Positions 50,393 through 59,289 of a stretch of 64,000 nt of DNA are shown piece after piece; the first letter of the stretch is position 1; each line of letters opens with the position of its first letter. Below the pieces are notes generated by a model. It did not search any database and was not told where the DNA came from. It saw only the letters and a list, made by a program, of their open reading frames with translations. Origin of the DNA: Gracilaria domingensis (Eukaryota; Rhodophyta; Florideophyceae; Gracilariales; Gracilariaceae); the NCBI GenBank assembly GCA_022539475.1, contig VCMS01000091.1, forward strand, positions 62,001-126,000, in the 5' to 3' direction. Made by a program: the position numbers and the translations under genes.

Positions 50393-50987
50393 ACCTTTTA
50401 GAGATAGTTAAACATAAAAGTTACTTTATCGAAATGACCTGTTCCTATTACATTACTTATATTGTTCGTCCTTCTGTGGTTCAAATATGCCCCTTTAAAT
50501 CCTACATCCCTTATCACTAATACCTGGCTAAGTTTTTGCTAGATGGAAAAGGGTCATTCCACATCATTAAAGTGCACGATACTAGTAAGGAAACAAGTAC
50601 AAAATTGTGATATTTCTGAAGAACTAAGCCTTTGCAATACTTGGGGCACCCGTATAAAGTAAGGTAAACCTTTTATGGGTTTCAACCCTTAATGGAGGTT
50701 GTTTTACTGATCTTGATTTCTAAGCTTATGTTGAAGATATTCATAGTTTTCTTTACCCACTTGAACACGTACATATAATTTATGACTAAATCATCCTTTC
50801 TTTACTGCAAATCGATGCAAAAGCTTCTCGTCGTAGTAACGTTTTAAAACAGTACTACAATACCCGTATATGGTCGTTCTTAGACTCTTTTTATACTACG
50901 AAACACCTTGTGAACATCAATCACATCCTTCTCATTCGTATACCCACACCCATTTGCAAAACGAACCCTTTCGAAATCTTTCAAAAC
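50393..50987. other. AT-rich intergenic region
   Basis: About 600 bp between two plus-strand genes. It contains AT-rich promoter-like DNA and the sequence TTTTTATACTACG near 50887. No gene recognised. Confidence 0.5.
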
Positions 50988-51860
50988 ATGTATAACTCAG
51001 AAGTTAGAGCCCAAGAAGTAACTCCTCAGCAGCTGGCTAACGAAATATTCGAAAATGGCTACGCCGTGATTAGTGATGTTGACGGTACTCTGAAAAGAGC
51101 TGGGGAGAACATTCCTGCCGAAACAGTCAAATGCATGAAGTACATCAACGCACTCGTTGGTTTCGGAATTGCTACTGGGCGAGATATAGAGGATGCCGAG
51201 AGTTTCATGGAGCACCTGGGTGGCTACACTTTTGGCATCTCTGGAAACCAAGGCGCACGGGTGAGATTATCCAATGGTACCGAAATTGATCAGGACCTTG
51301 ACAGGGAAGGCTACGAAAGATGTGCAGCCGAACTTGAGAGACTTGCACTCTCCTTAAATGAATCGCACGGACTTCACGAAGAGCGTCAACAAGCAGTGGT
51401 GAGCACTAGAAAAGACAGTGGACTCCCTAACTTCACGTACAATGGACTGTCGAAGTGGAAAACAGAAGTTAACTCCAGTATTTCAAAAGTGTTGACATCC
51501 TTTCCGAACCTGGTTGCGTACCCTCAAGATGAAAACTGTGACATAGGGGACATTCGTTTCACGAAAAATAGTGGGGCGCTAGCCTTGGTTGAAAACGACC
51601 CCCAGTTCGACACACATTTAATCGTTGCTTTCGGGAATGCTTCCAATGATGGCCCTCTATATGAAATGGCAACCCTGGCAGTTCATGTGAAGGGAGAAGA
51701 CCATCCAGCAGCGGTAACATATCTTGTTGATGGGGTGGAGGACGTGCATGAGACCATCAGAAGAGTGGCAGAACTGTACGGGTACAGAAAATGCAAGTGT
51801 CAATGGTTTAGAAATGCTCTTGGAATTTGTTTCAAGTGCTACGATGCCTTTAATACTTAG
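50988..51860 (+). CDS. HAD-superfamily phosphatase (IIB-like), copy A
   Basis: Start at MYNSEVRAQEV, 290 residues. Motif I is intact: 'AVISDVDGTLKRAGE' (about 28), with both Asp residues of DxDGT. 'FGIATGRD' fits motif II (the Thr of hhhT), and 'AFGNASNDGPLYEMA' (about 227) fits motif IV, with Asn for the first Asp but the ND pair kept. The cap between motifs II and III is of type IIB size, as in sugar-phosphate phosphatases. A sugar- or polyol-phosphate substrate is plausible; it is not provable. The gene is convergent with a paralogue 52 bp away. Confidence 0.75.
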   Translation: MYNSEVRAQEVTPQQLANEIFENGYAVISDVDGTLKRAGENIPAETVKCMKYINALVGFGIATGRDIEDAESFMEHLGGYTFGISGNQGARVRLSNGTEIDQDLDREGYERCAAELERLALSLNESHGLHEERQQAVVSTRKDSGLPNFTYNGLSKWKTEVNSSISKVLTSFPNLVAYPQDENCDIGDIRFTKNSGALALVENDPQFDTHLIVAFGNASNDGPLYEMATLAVHVKGEDHPAAVTYLVDGVEDVHETIRRVAELYGYRKCKCQWFRNALGICFKCYDAFNT

Positions 51861-51912
51861 CTATGATATGAGATCTCAGTAATAAAAGTGTCGTATATAT
51901 CTCAATACCCTT

Positions 51913-52824
51913 TTATGAATCATGGTGGTTTTTATCGTGCTGCTTTTCCTCGTAGCCGTACAACAGAGCCACCAACATAATTGTCGAATGTAGATCCTCC
52001 ACGCTTTCGAACAGGTTGTGTACTCCACCAGGGATACAATCTTCTTTGACGTGAACGCCGTACACGCCTACCTCATGCAAAGGCCCGTCGCTCAAAGCAC
52101 TTCCGAACGTCACGACGTCATCCGTATCAATAAATCTCGGTTCATTATCCACAAGATTTTCTCCTCCGCTTCCTTTTGTGTATCGCTTGTCCACAATTTC
52201 GCAACTTTTATCGCCGGGATAGATAACAAACGCATCCATCTTCTGCAACAGGTACGCAATAGCAGAATCCACTTTTTCCTTCCACTGCCACAGTTTGTTG
52301 TACACGAAATTGGGAAGGCCACTATCACTTCTGGTCTCCACGAACCCCTTGTCATCATCATTCACAATACCATGCCTCCTATTCAAATCCCTTGCCAGGA
52401 ACAGTAGTCCGTCAACAGTGTGGTCAAGGGTGTGATCATTGAATGCAGCCTTAATTTCCCTCTCGTCAGAGAAGCGGAGGAAAGCTCCATGATTCGCCGA
52501 GACACCAAACTTATAGTCTCCAAGTCCTTCCATTTTCCCCTCCACGTCGACCACATCACCCCCTGTGACAAGTCCGAAACCAACACGTTCGTCAATGAAC
52601 TTCATACACTTCACAACTTCTTCTGGAATTGACTCTCCTTCTCTTCTCAACGTTCCATCAACAGAACTTAATATACCGTAACCATTAGCATGCATGAACT
52701 TAGAGAAGGTATTGGGTGAAATTTCCGCCAAGTCTCTCTGTTCCTCTGCCATTTTTCCTGATACAGTCACCATACTGCCACAAGTACCGCATAGACAGGA
52801 ACTGTATACACTTCTCAGTTTCAT
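51913..52824 (-). CDS. HAD-like pseudophosphatase, copy B
   Basis: The product is 303 residues and a clear paralogue of the gene at 50988. It shares NGYGILSSVDGTLRREGE, IPEEVVKCMKFID, the SGLPNFVYNKL segment, and SDGPLHEVGVYGVHVKED with the same spacing. The nucleophilic Asp of motif I is Ser here (SSVDGT instead of SDVDGT), and motif IV reads FGSALSDG, losing further acids. It should not catalyse phosphoryl transfer. The frame is intact over 303 codons, so it is likely kept for another role such as substrate binding or regulation. Start: the first Met, though MVTVSGK or MAEEQ are possible. Confidence 0.72.
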   Translation of the reverse strand: MKLRSVYSSCLCGTCGSMVTVSGKMAEEQRDLAEISPNTFSKFMHANGYGILSSVDGTLRREGESIPEEVVKCMKFIDERVGFGLVTGGDVVDVEGKMEGLGDYKFGVSANHGAFLRFSDEREIKAAFNDHTLDHTVDGLLFLARDLNRRHGIVNDDDKGFVETRSDSGLPNFVYNKLWQWKEKVDSAIAYLLQKMDAFVIYPGDKSCEIVDKRYTKGSGGENLVDNEPRFIDTDDVVTFGSALSDGPLHEVGVYGVHVKEDCIPGGVHNLFESVEDLHSTIMLVALLYGYEEKQHDKNHHDS

Positions 52825-53101
52825 AATTCTCTTAAAAGCAACCTTAAGTGCAGTTTCAGAAATGTTAGGACGCTACATGTTCAATTGCGAATTGACTGGT
52901 GCCACCAATGATGTTAACGATACCGAGCATTTGGCATGTTGCAATTAGACGCAACTGGACCAAAGACGTTTGACATTTGTTCAATTACCAGCCTGCCGCA
53001 CCTTTTCTATGTTCATATGTATAGCCTTGTAATAGTATACTACTCTTAATACTCGCAAGACCGTCTTGTGTGACACTCATAATTTACTAATCATCTCATT
53101 C

Positions 53102-54136
53102 TCATCCACTTCGAGGCGCTCGCAGCCTCATTATTGGCAAATCGTCATCACTACTACTCTCGAGCACTTCGGTTCTACCGGCGTCCGCTTCCACACCAAT
53201 CTCCACGACCACTTGGTCTTCGTCCATGTCAACCGCCCCACTGTCCTTATCGGACAACAGTTCATCCTCCGCCTCCTCCTCCTCGTCACCATTGACAAAC
53301 GTGGGTCGGAAATCCCGCACCCGATGAACAGCATCAGGTAGTGCGTAGCTCTCTGGTACCATGTACATGTGGTATCTAACCAGCAAATCCATAGACTCGG
53401 GCCTATCCACCTTGTCCTTCCCACTTGCTACAGCATATATCACATCACCACGGCCCACGAATACAGAGTACGGTGGGATGATTATCTTCTTCGCTGGATA
53501 CACCTCTGACATCACTCGCAACTGTTGGTTGTTCATCCCCACCAGTTGATGGCTTCCAGCGCTCACCCAGAGAGGAAAGCCCTCTTTCCCAGAGGCCATT
53601 ACAAAGTATCCGGGGTTGCCAGTATTCATTGTTTCCTTCGTAACCAGACCACTGAAGTCGGTTTGCAGCGTCTGGCGCTTGCACTTTCTCGTCGTCCCCA
53701 GAAATCGACCACCAGTTTTCGGAGTGTACATCTTCACAGCTTCCCTTTCATTGTCCCATAGTCCCAAAGCCGCACCAATTGTACCCATTCGAACATCAAG
53801 TAAAGCACGCGAACTTAGAACCCAACTGAGCTCCTCATTATCCTCCGGCTTCTCCACCGTACCCCAACGTGTCGACATCCCTCTCCCCTCAAATGGTCCA
53901 TCGCTACCGTCCTTCCATCCTTCATCATCGTTGATTATTTGAACAAACGACTTCTGTTCCTCCCCTTTCCGTATATCCGGCATCGCTCCATACTCATTCT
54001 CGAAGAAGTCCACCAACTTCCCCGACACATCTCCGAACTCCCGAACTTCTTCCAACTCCTCCCATTTAAGGACACCATTATCCGTCGCAAAGCCATCAAG
54101 CACGCAATATCCATTCTGCCTTAGCTCAGCTTGCAT
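53102..54136 (-). CDS. Leftward unit, C-terminal part: degenerate 2-oxoglutarate-dioxygenase-like domain
   Basis: This 344-residue ORF begins 'FARMQAELRQNGYCVLDGFA', the usual N-terminal helix-strand of PhyH/2OG oxygenases. RQTLQTDFSGL sits where the family has Q..HxD, with His replaced by Gln. 'FVGRGDVIYAVASG' sits at the distal His (GDxxHxG), with Tyr instead. LLVRYHMYMVP fits the Arg that binds 2-oxoglutarate. Two of three iron ligands are thus missing. The C-terminal ~80 residues are acidic. It runs from the preceding ORF (54121-54588) after a one-base shift near 54145. If intact the fold may bind rather than oxidise a substrate. Confidence 0.5.
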   Translation of the reverse strand: MQAELRQNGYCVLDGFATDNGVLKWEELEEVREFGDVSGKLVDFFENEYGAMPDIRKGEEQKSFVQIINDDEGWKDGSDGPFEGRGMSTRWGTVEKPEDNEELSWVLSSRALLDVRMGTIGAALGLWDNEREAVKMYTPKTGGRFLGTTRKCKRQTLQTDFSGLVTKETMNTGNPGYFVMASGKEGFPLWVSAGSHQLVGMNNQQLRVMSEVYPAKKIIIPPYSVFVGRGDVIYAVASGKDKVDRPESMDLLVRYHMYMVPESYALPDAVHRVRDFRPTFVNGDEEEEAEDELLSDKDSGAVDMDEDQVVVEIGVEADAGRTEVLESSSDDDLPIMRLRAPRSG

Positions 54137-54588
54137 TCGGGCGAAAACATTTGCCCAAATTCGTCATGCTCCTTCGCAGCAACCCACAGCACCTCTTCAT
54201 CATCCATACCTGTCGGTCGAGTACGAGGATACTGCATACCAAATGTCTCCGCCCGTAGGCGATGTTCAGCCCTTGCAGCGTGCCAAATGAGAAGATGGTG
54301 TACATCTCTGAGATTCGAGACACTTAGCAGCTCCGACCTATGTCCCTTTGGCAAGTAATGACTCTGAGTCAGGGGTCCTTGTGCTCAATTACGTTCTTTC
54401 CTTGCCATTCCTGCGGTCTCAGCCTGGCATACCCGCACCATGATGGGTTGGTGGGCCATCGTATGGGTCTCCTCGAACAAGTCCGTGCTCCTCAGATTCC
54501 GGAAGAGCTGTAGGTAACTCGTCATCAAATGACCCCCCACCTGTCTCTTGCTGATCGTCTGGCGCAGCATCTTTCTCGACGGTGACAA
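54121..54588 (-). pseudogene. Leftward unit, linking segment with in-frame TGA
   Basis: One reading frame with a TGA at 54385-54387 (RKERN-stop-AQGPLTQSHY). It carries a helical stretch ('SNLRDVHHLLIWHAARAEHRL') and a Thr/Pro segment ahead of the 2OG-like part. It overlaps both neighbouring ORFs at their ends, as expected if one gene is interrupted by single-base shifts. Decay and sequence error look alike here. Confidence 0.45.
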
Positions 54589-54994
54589 CCCGTGGAACTG
54601 TCACAGAAAGAAGCTCATCGTCATCCACAAATGCAGAACTGCCTGCGTTCTCTGCATTCGCTCCCTCTCCCAATGCCACGAACTGAACCTTCGTCGACCT
54701 TCCTCTCAGCACATGTTCATTTAGTTGAGACATCAGGTCATCCGATGTCATGCTGTTCAGAGTAGATCTCATCTGTTGTGTGAAAGTCTTTCTCCGTTTC
54801 TTCCTCGGCGGAGCCCGCTGTTCTTCTTCAGAGCTATCCAGAACTTCTATGGCACCTCGATTTCGGCCGTGCTCAATTTCCCTATAACTCACCTGCGCCC
54901 GTTCTCGTGCACTTCTTCGCGGCTCCCCTTCTTCACTGGCAGATGTTGCAGCAGCAGCAGCGGGAGTCCTCCTCTTCGTCACGGACTGCTTCAC
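54419..54994 (-). CDS. Leftward unit, charged nuclear-type segment
   Basis: The 191-residue ORF has basic clusters (KRRTP, PPRKKRRKTF) that look like nuclear localisation signals, separated by acidic patches (DSSEEEQ). No domain is recognised. The frame is open upstream of its first Met toward the segment at 55011, which supports one longer protein with a shift at about 55015-55060. Confidence 0.4.
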   Translation of the reverse strand: MKQSVTKRRTPAAAAATSASEEGEPRRSARERAQVSYREIEHGRNRGAIEVLDSSEEEQRAPPRKKRRKTFTQQMRSTLNSMTSDDLMSQLNEHVLRGRSTKVQFVALGEGANAENAGSSAFVDDDELLSVTVPRVVTVEKDAAPDDQQETGGGSFDDELPTALPESEEHGLVRGDPYDGPPTHHGAGMPG

Positions 54995-55010
54995 TGGTGC
55001 GGGGGCGGAA

Positions 55011-55499
55011 TTACCTTGAGCATCGTCCGCAATCGATTCTGAACGGAAGTCGTGGCAGTTCTAATTGAGTTCGTCCTGCTCCGAACACGCGGCAAGTGTT
55101 GAAGTTCACAACTTGTCCCAAAAGGAACTGATACACAGCTGCGTTGTTGTCTGGGTCTTCAACGTCATCTTCATTCGATGGAGCAGAAAGACTGACTTCG
55201 CGTTTCAGGAACACTTCCATGGACTCTTCCTCGTTCAGTTCATTCCTCACTGCTCTAGCCGCGCGGAACAGAGACACTGCTCTATCATAAAAGAAACCTC
55301 GAACCTCCTCAAAGCTTTTCCATTGCTTTGTCTTCGTCGACTTGCCCTTCAATAGAAACATCTGAAGACAATCAAGAATGAAGGAAAACTCCTCGGCATC
55401 CAAAACATATAGCGGAGTATGGGACAGATGTGTGAGACCTATGTCACTCACAGTCTCACATATATCCTCGAAATGGGCCAGCATTCCCTCACGAGACAT
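55011..55499 (-). CDS. Leftward unit, helical segment after the ParB-like domain
   Basis: A 162-residue ORF, helical and of normal globular composition ('FSFILDCLQMFLLKGKSTKTKQ', 'DRAVSLFRAARAVRNELNEE'). Upstream the frame stays open past its first Met into 'ARASVLRYANVALQLM', directly continuing the end of the ParB-like ORF after a single-base shift near 55540. Probably part of the same protein. Confidence 0.45.
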   Translation of the reverse strand: MSREGMLAHFEDICETVSDIGLTHLSHTPLYVLDAEEFSFILDCLQMFLLKGKSTKTKQWKSFEEVRGFFYDRAVSLFRAARAVRNELNEEESMEVFLKREVSLSAPSNEDDVEDPDNNAAVYQFLLGQVVNFNTCRVFGAGRTQLELPRLPFRIDCGRCSR

Positions 55500-55525
55500 G
55501 AGTTGCAGGGCGACATTGGCATATC

Positions 55526-57013
55526 TCAGTACTGACGCTCTTGCACAGTCCCAATCAGTTGGCTCTCCTTCAACACTTCTGTCACTTCTGCAGGATCCAC
55601 GTCTGCCGGCGTCACCCCCTCAACATCTTCAATTAGAATGGCGACCACACTAACTATAGAGTGTATCTTGTCTGCAAACATCATCCTTCGCATGGTACTC
55701 GTCGACTCATTGAGGTACGAAGCAACACATAACAATTCCTTCATCCCAATGGGCCTCCCATCTCTTCGTATCAGCAGATTGCAACGCCAAAACTTGGCTA
55801 ATCGCTTCCACTTCGGTGCACCAGTCGCTGCCAAATATTGTATAGCTTTCAGACGATGCAAACCATCTACAATGAAGCACTTCTTCGTTAGGCGTCCCTT
55901 GTCAGTATCCCTCTCTCCCGTAGTAGCATCTTGTAAGGCCACCACTGGAGAACCCATCGACTGCAATATCCCCCGCTCCTCCATACTCTTCACAAGGGCT
56001 TCAACGTGGCGTTTACTTACTCCACGGAGTAAATTGGGCGGAGTGTCCACCAGAGTGATGTCAACAGTAACAACAACCATCCGGTACTGATTGAGGTTCA
56101 CCTTTGGTACCTTCTGACGAATTCGTCTGTACGTCTTGCTCCGAGTAGGTGTCCCTTGTGTTCCAGACCGCTCGCCAGAAACACTTGAACGTGCCATTCT
56201 TGCGGACAGAAGCACAACGTCATCGTCCTGCTGCTCCGCAGTTTCTGGTGCAGTTTGGGGTACAGATGGACCAGCTCCTTGCGCGGATTGCGCATCCGCG
56301 TCTGGAAGGGGACCTTTCATGATCTCATCTTCCTCCTCTTGCACAGCCGTCCCCTGCTGAACCGTCTGTTTCGACGCAGAAGATCCCCTTGTGTCGACGG
56401 TCTGATTCATCGCAGGAGAAGCCCTTTTCGACGCAGTGGGCTTCGTAGCGGAGGTAGACTTTGTTTGACCTGTCCGCTTCGTAGCTGGGGATGCTCTCGT
56501 CTCCATAGACCGCTTCGTAACAGACGACGGACCTGCCCGCGGAGGTGCTACTGATGCGCTACCTCTCGGTGTTGATGAACTTCGAATTGGCTCCGTGCGG
56601 CTTGTCGGCGTCATCACCTCACTCATAGCGCTCACCGTTCCTCGCTTCGACGCCGGAATGCTGGCTGCCACCGGTTCCATCATTTTCTCATCCCAAGGAG
56701 CGGCCGTCCGGAGATCCTGGATATATTGTGGAAGATCCAGGCCCTCCGCCCGGTAAGGGTAGAACGTCTGACCGCTTCGACTGATGAGAATATTATGAAC
56801 CACCACAAGACCTGGGTCCAATTGCTTCCCGTGCAACTCGCGGCGTAGAACACTTCCAATTCCATGCAACAACGCTTCCCCGACTATCACCTTTCCTTCA
56901 TCCTCAATATCCATCTGCAGAGAAACCCGCATTCCACCTTGCAATAATCGAGTGCTCCGCCGAGTGCGAGGAGTCACGCTTTGCGTACGCTTTCGAACAC
57001 GAGTTGGCTTCAT
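55526..57013 (-). CDS. Leftward unit, N-terminal part: ParB-like domain protein
   Basis: The 495-residue ORF starts MKPTRVRKRTQSVTPRTRRS, a basic DNA-binding-like N-terminus. Residues ~150-240 hold short Ser/Thr/Lys repeats of the type (T)RASPATKRT. The C-terminal third is a ParB/sulfiredoxin-like fold: 'VDITLVDTPPNLLRGVSKRHV', 'ALVKSMEERGILQ', and the signature FIVDGLHRLKAIQYL, equivalent to the DGxHR.xA nucleotide-binding motif. ParB-type CTPase/nuclease domains are common on plasmids, phages and chromosomes of bacteria and rare in eukaryotic nuclei. Its start lies 60 bp from the outer arm of the large palindrome, mirroring the rightward gene. Confidence 0.65.
   Translation of the reverse strand: MKPTRVRKRTQSVTPRTRRSTRLLQGGMRVSLQMDIEDEGKVIVGEALLHGIGSVLRRELHGKQLDPGLVVVHNILISRSGQTFYPYRAEGLDLPQYIQDLRTAAPWDEKMMEPVAASIPASKRGTVSAMSEVMTPTSRTEPIRSSSTPRGSASVAPPRAGPSSVTKRSMETRASPATKRTGQTKSTSATKPTASKRASPAMNQTVDTRGSSASKQTVQQGTAVQEEEDEIMKGPLPDADAQSAQGAGPSVPQTAPETAEQQDDDVVLLSARMARSSVSGERSGTQGTPTRSKTYRRIRQKVPKVNLNQYRMVVVTVDITLVDTPPNLLRGVSKRHVEALVKSMEERGILQSMGSPVVALQDATTGERDTDKGRLTKKCFIVDGLHRLKAIQYLAATGAPKWKRLAKFWRCNLLIRRDGRPIGMKELLCVASYLNESTSTMRRMMFADKIHSIVSVVAILIEDVEGVTPADVDPAEVTEVLKESQLIGTVQERQY
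56350..56545 (-). repeat. In-frame minisatellite in the ParB-like gene
   Basis: About five imperfect units of 11-13 residues, for example METRASPATKRT, TASKRASPAMNQT and DTRGSSASKQT, giving a Ser/Thr/Lys-rich flexible linker. Confidence 0.55.
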
Positions 57014-57438
57014 GTTGAACAGCTATTGCAGTGAAAGGTGTATATCAACAATACGCTCGCTCTGGACGATACAACAACGGAGGCGAGCCTTTAAAAGGCG
57101 ACTTACGCTGGGCACCCCCGCTTTCGGCAGCTCCTCCCAGCGCACTGCCAGTCTCGTCCGTGTCCTGTCCGTGGCCGCTCGCACGCTGATTGTACGCTTT
57201 AGAGTCGTGGAGTTCGCGCAATGATGACTCACGCGAGCAATGGTCGCGTTCTCTAATCATGCTCTTCAAATGCTTTGCATAGTAGTCAAGAGTACACTCA
57301 TTCACTTCCATGTACAGCCTACTCCCGCAATACACGTGGACAGCGGCGCCAACGTACCGGCGGCCGGGTGTAGCGAAATCACTGCGCGGCGGCGTGTTTT
57401 GCGAGGTCCCGGGAAGGCACCGGAATGTGGCAGAACGT

Positions 57439-57508
57439 GCCCGCGGGCGGGGGGTCGGTCGTGTTAGGGTAGGTACCCTAACACGACCGGACCCCCCCGC
57501 CCGCGGGC
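57439..57508. repeat. TTAGGG-containing hairpin 1
   Basis: GCCCGCGGGC and a G run lead to GTGTTAGGGTA, a short centre, and its mirror TACCCTAACAC, closing with GCCCGCGGGC. First of four related hairpins in the large palindrome. Confidence 0.9.
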
Positions 57509-57546
57509 ATAAAATCGCACATTTTTCAAAAAATCGCCCAAAACGT

Positions 57547-57625
57547 GCCCGCGGGCGGGGGGGGGGGGGGGTCGGTCGTGTTAGGGTAGCTACCCTAACA
57601 CGACCGACCCCCCCCGCCCGCGGGC
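57547..57625. repeat. TTAGGG-containing hairpin 2
   Basis: Same plan as hairpin 1 with a longer G run (about 16); centre GTTAGGGTAGCTACCCTAAC is itself a perfect palindrome. Confidence 0.9.
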
Positions 57626-57849
57626 ACGTTCTGGCCACATTCTGGCACCCTCCGGAGACCTCCCAAAACACTCCTCCCGCACTTCCTGTACCCACTGCGT
57701 CACCTTAGTGCACCATCCCGTCATCTTCACCCTCCAGACACTCCCTAATTTCCGGGATGGTGCACTGAGGTGACGCAGTGGGTACAGGAAGTGCCGGGAG
57801 GAGTGTTTTGGGAGGTCTCCGGAGGGTGTCAAAAAATCGTCCAAAACGT

Positions 57850-57919
57850 GCCGCGGGCGGGGGGGGTGGTCGTGTTAGGGTACTACCCTAACACGACCGA
57901 CCCCCCCCCGCCCGCGGGC
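57850..57919. repeat. TTAGGG-containing hairpin 3
   Basis: Mirror partner of hairpin 2 in the right inner arm. It has a slightly shortened centre (GTTAGGGTACTACCCTAAC) and one C missing in the flanking GCCGCGGGC. Confidence 0.9.
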
Positions 57920-57957
57920 ACGTTTTGGGCGATTTTTTGAAAAATGTGCGATTTTAT

Positions 57958-58027
57958 GCCCGCGGGCGGGGGGTCCGGTCGTGTTAGGGTACCTACCCTA
58001 ACACGACCGACCCCCCCGCCCGCGGGC
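57958..58027. repeat. TTAGGG-containing hairpin 4
   Basis: Mirror partner of hairpin 1. The 40 bp between hairpins 3 and 4 is an exact inverted copy of that between hairpins 1 and 2. Confidence 0.9.
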
Positions 58028-58354
58028 ACGTTCTGGTCACATTCCGGCGCCTTCCGAGACCTCCCAAAACACTCCTCCCGGCACTTCCGGCAGTGATTTC
58101 GCTGCACACGCCGTGCACATATATCAAACTAGAGAAAACTAGCGCTTCACACCCACTTGATCCGCGACTTTTAGCACAATACGGGACCGTTGCAATAGCT
58201 CCGAATCGCGACGTGGCCGACACGCGACGCTATCGCTCCGAGCGGACACGGACACGGACGAGACTGGCAGTGCGCTGGGAGGAGCTGCCGAAAGCGGGGG
58301 TGCCCAGCGTAAGTCGCCATTTAAAGGCTCGCCTCCGTTGTTTGCGCTGAAGCG

Positions 58355-59275
58355 ATGGATTCCACCGATGTTGGAGAGGAGATACATCCTATCGACATGA
58401 GTGCTCCGCCTCCGGCGTTCCATGCATATGTCAGACTTTTCTTGGTTCTTCGCGATGCTTTGGCAAACAGCGATGGAGGCCCTGATCGGCCACGGGACGT
58501 GGGTTTAGAGGGTTAATAGAGTTCTGCGCCGAGAACTATAAGGATATTCCGGAGGCAAGGAAGATGTTTGAGGAGGCCACTAACTCCAAGAACCTGCAGA
58601 ACTTGACACTGCAACAGCTGCGAAAGAGTGTTGTGAATAACAAACCTGTGGAACAACGATATCTTGTAACGAAGCTTCTTGACAAGAAGGACGGGGATGA
58701 GGACCAGAGACTGCGCGATTTTTTCCTTCTCTCTAGGATATGGGTATATACCTACCGGTGCGATGCCTGGTTGGTTATTTCATGACCAGGAGAAAGCAGG
58801 TTCTGGAAGACGACAGTGTTCATCCCACCAACAGCTGTGAACCCATTTGAGGTCGTTATATACTTATCATACCTCGGCCACATAATGGGAGAGAACGACA
58901 ACATCCGGAATGATGAAGAAGAAAACAACCGAAAAAGAAACGAAAAGTGAACCATGCACCACCTGTGGTACATACCCACTTTTACGGTCGTTCTCCCAAA
59001 GACAAACTGGATCGGACTGGGATTACGCTATCAGTGATGTCTCGTATGGGCATGGGAGTTGTGTGCGGCTCATCTTGGATACACGGAACGTTCAGCACAT
59101 GGTGAAACCATTACANAAACGAAAACTGAACCATGCACCAGCTGTGTACATACCCACTTTACGTCGTTCTCCAAAGACAACTGTGATCGACTGGGATTCG
59201 GTATCAGTGAGGTCGTATGGGCATGGAGTTGTTTTGCGGCTCATCTTGGATACACGAACGTTCAGCACATGGTGA
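58355..59275 (+). pseudogene. Rightward unit, first gene, frame-broken, unknown
   Basis: The ATG at 58355 lies 12 bp from the outer palindrome arm. The first frame ends at 58516; a one-base shift near 58490-58510 leads into the frame of 58501-58950, which carries one in-frame TGA at 58783 (LVIS-stop-PGESRFW). The segment is helical then ends 'VVIYLSYLGHIMGENDN' and a Lys/Arg/Asn-rich stretch. The final ~50 residues lie in a 180 bp block that is duplicated around an N. No family is recognised. The true product, perhaps 260-300 residues, needs better sequence. Confidence 0.4.
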
Positions 59276-59287
59276 AACCATACATTT
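58941..59287 (+). repeat. 180 bp tandem duplication flanking an ambiguous base
   Basis: Copy 1 (58941-59117) and copy 2 (59121-59287) start CGAAAAGTGA and CGAAAACTGA. They differ chiefly by one-base changes in homopolymers (CCTGTGGTAC versus GCTGTGTAC; CTTTTACGG versus CTTTACG). The N is at 59117. This looks like two low-quality reads of the same segment joined end to end. Confidence 0.8.
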
Positions 59288-59289
59288 AC

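Larger units (their letters stand above)
57073..58342. repeat. 1.27 kb nested palindrome, shared divergent promoter
   Basis: The outer arms 57073-57171 and 58243-58342 are inverted copies differing at only a few of ~100 bases. After unmatched spacers, inner arms of about 360 bp (57358-57720 and 57753-58112) mirror each other with small indels. They meet at a 32 bp unpaired centre (57721-57752). The outer arms hold a TTTAAA element and end near the start codons on each side (57013 leftward, 58355 rightward), so both units appear to use the same promoter in mirror image. Such a structure could extrude a cruciform, and also resembles the junction of two head-to-head element ends or a hairpin-telomere concatemer. 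Confidence 0.9.

Noticed and set aside
57439..58027. Internal telomere array
   Set aside because: TTAGGG occurs once per hairpin arm, not as head-to-tail repeats, so it is not a telomeric tract.
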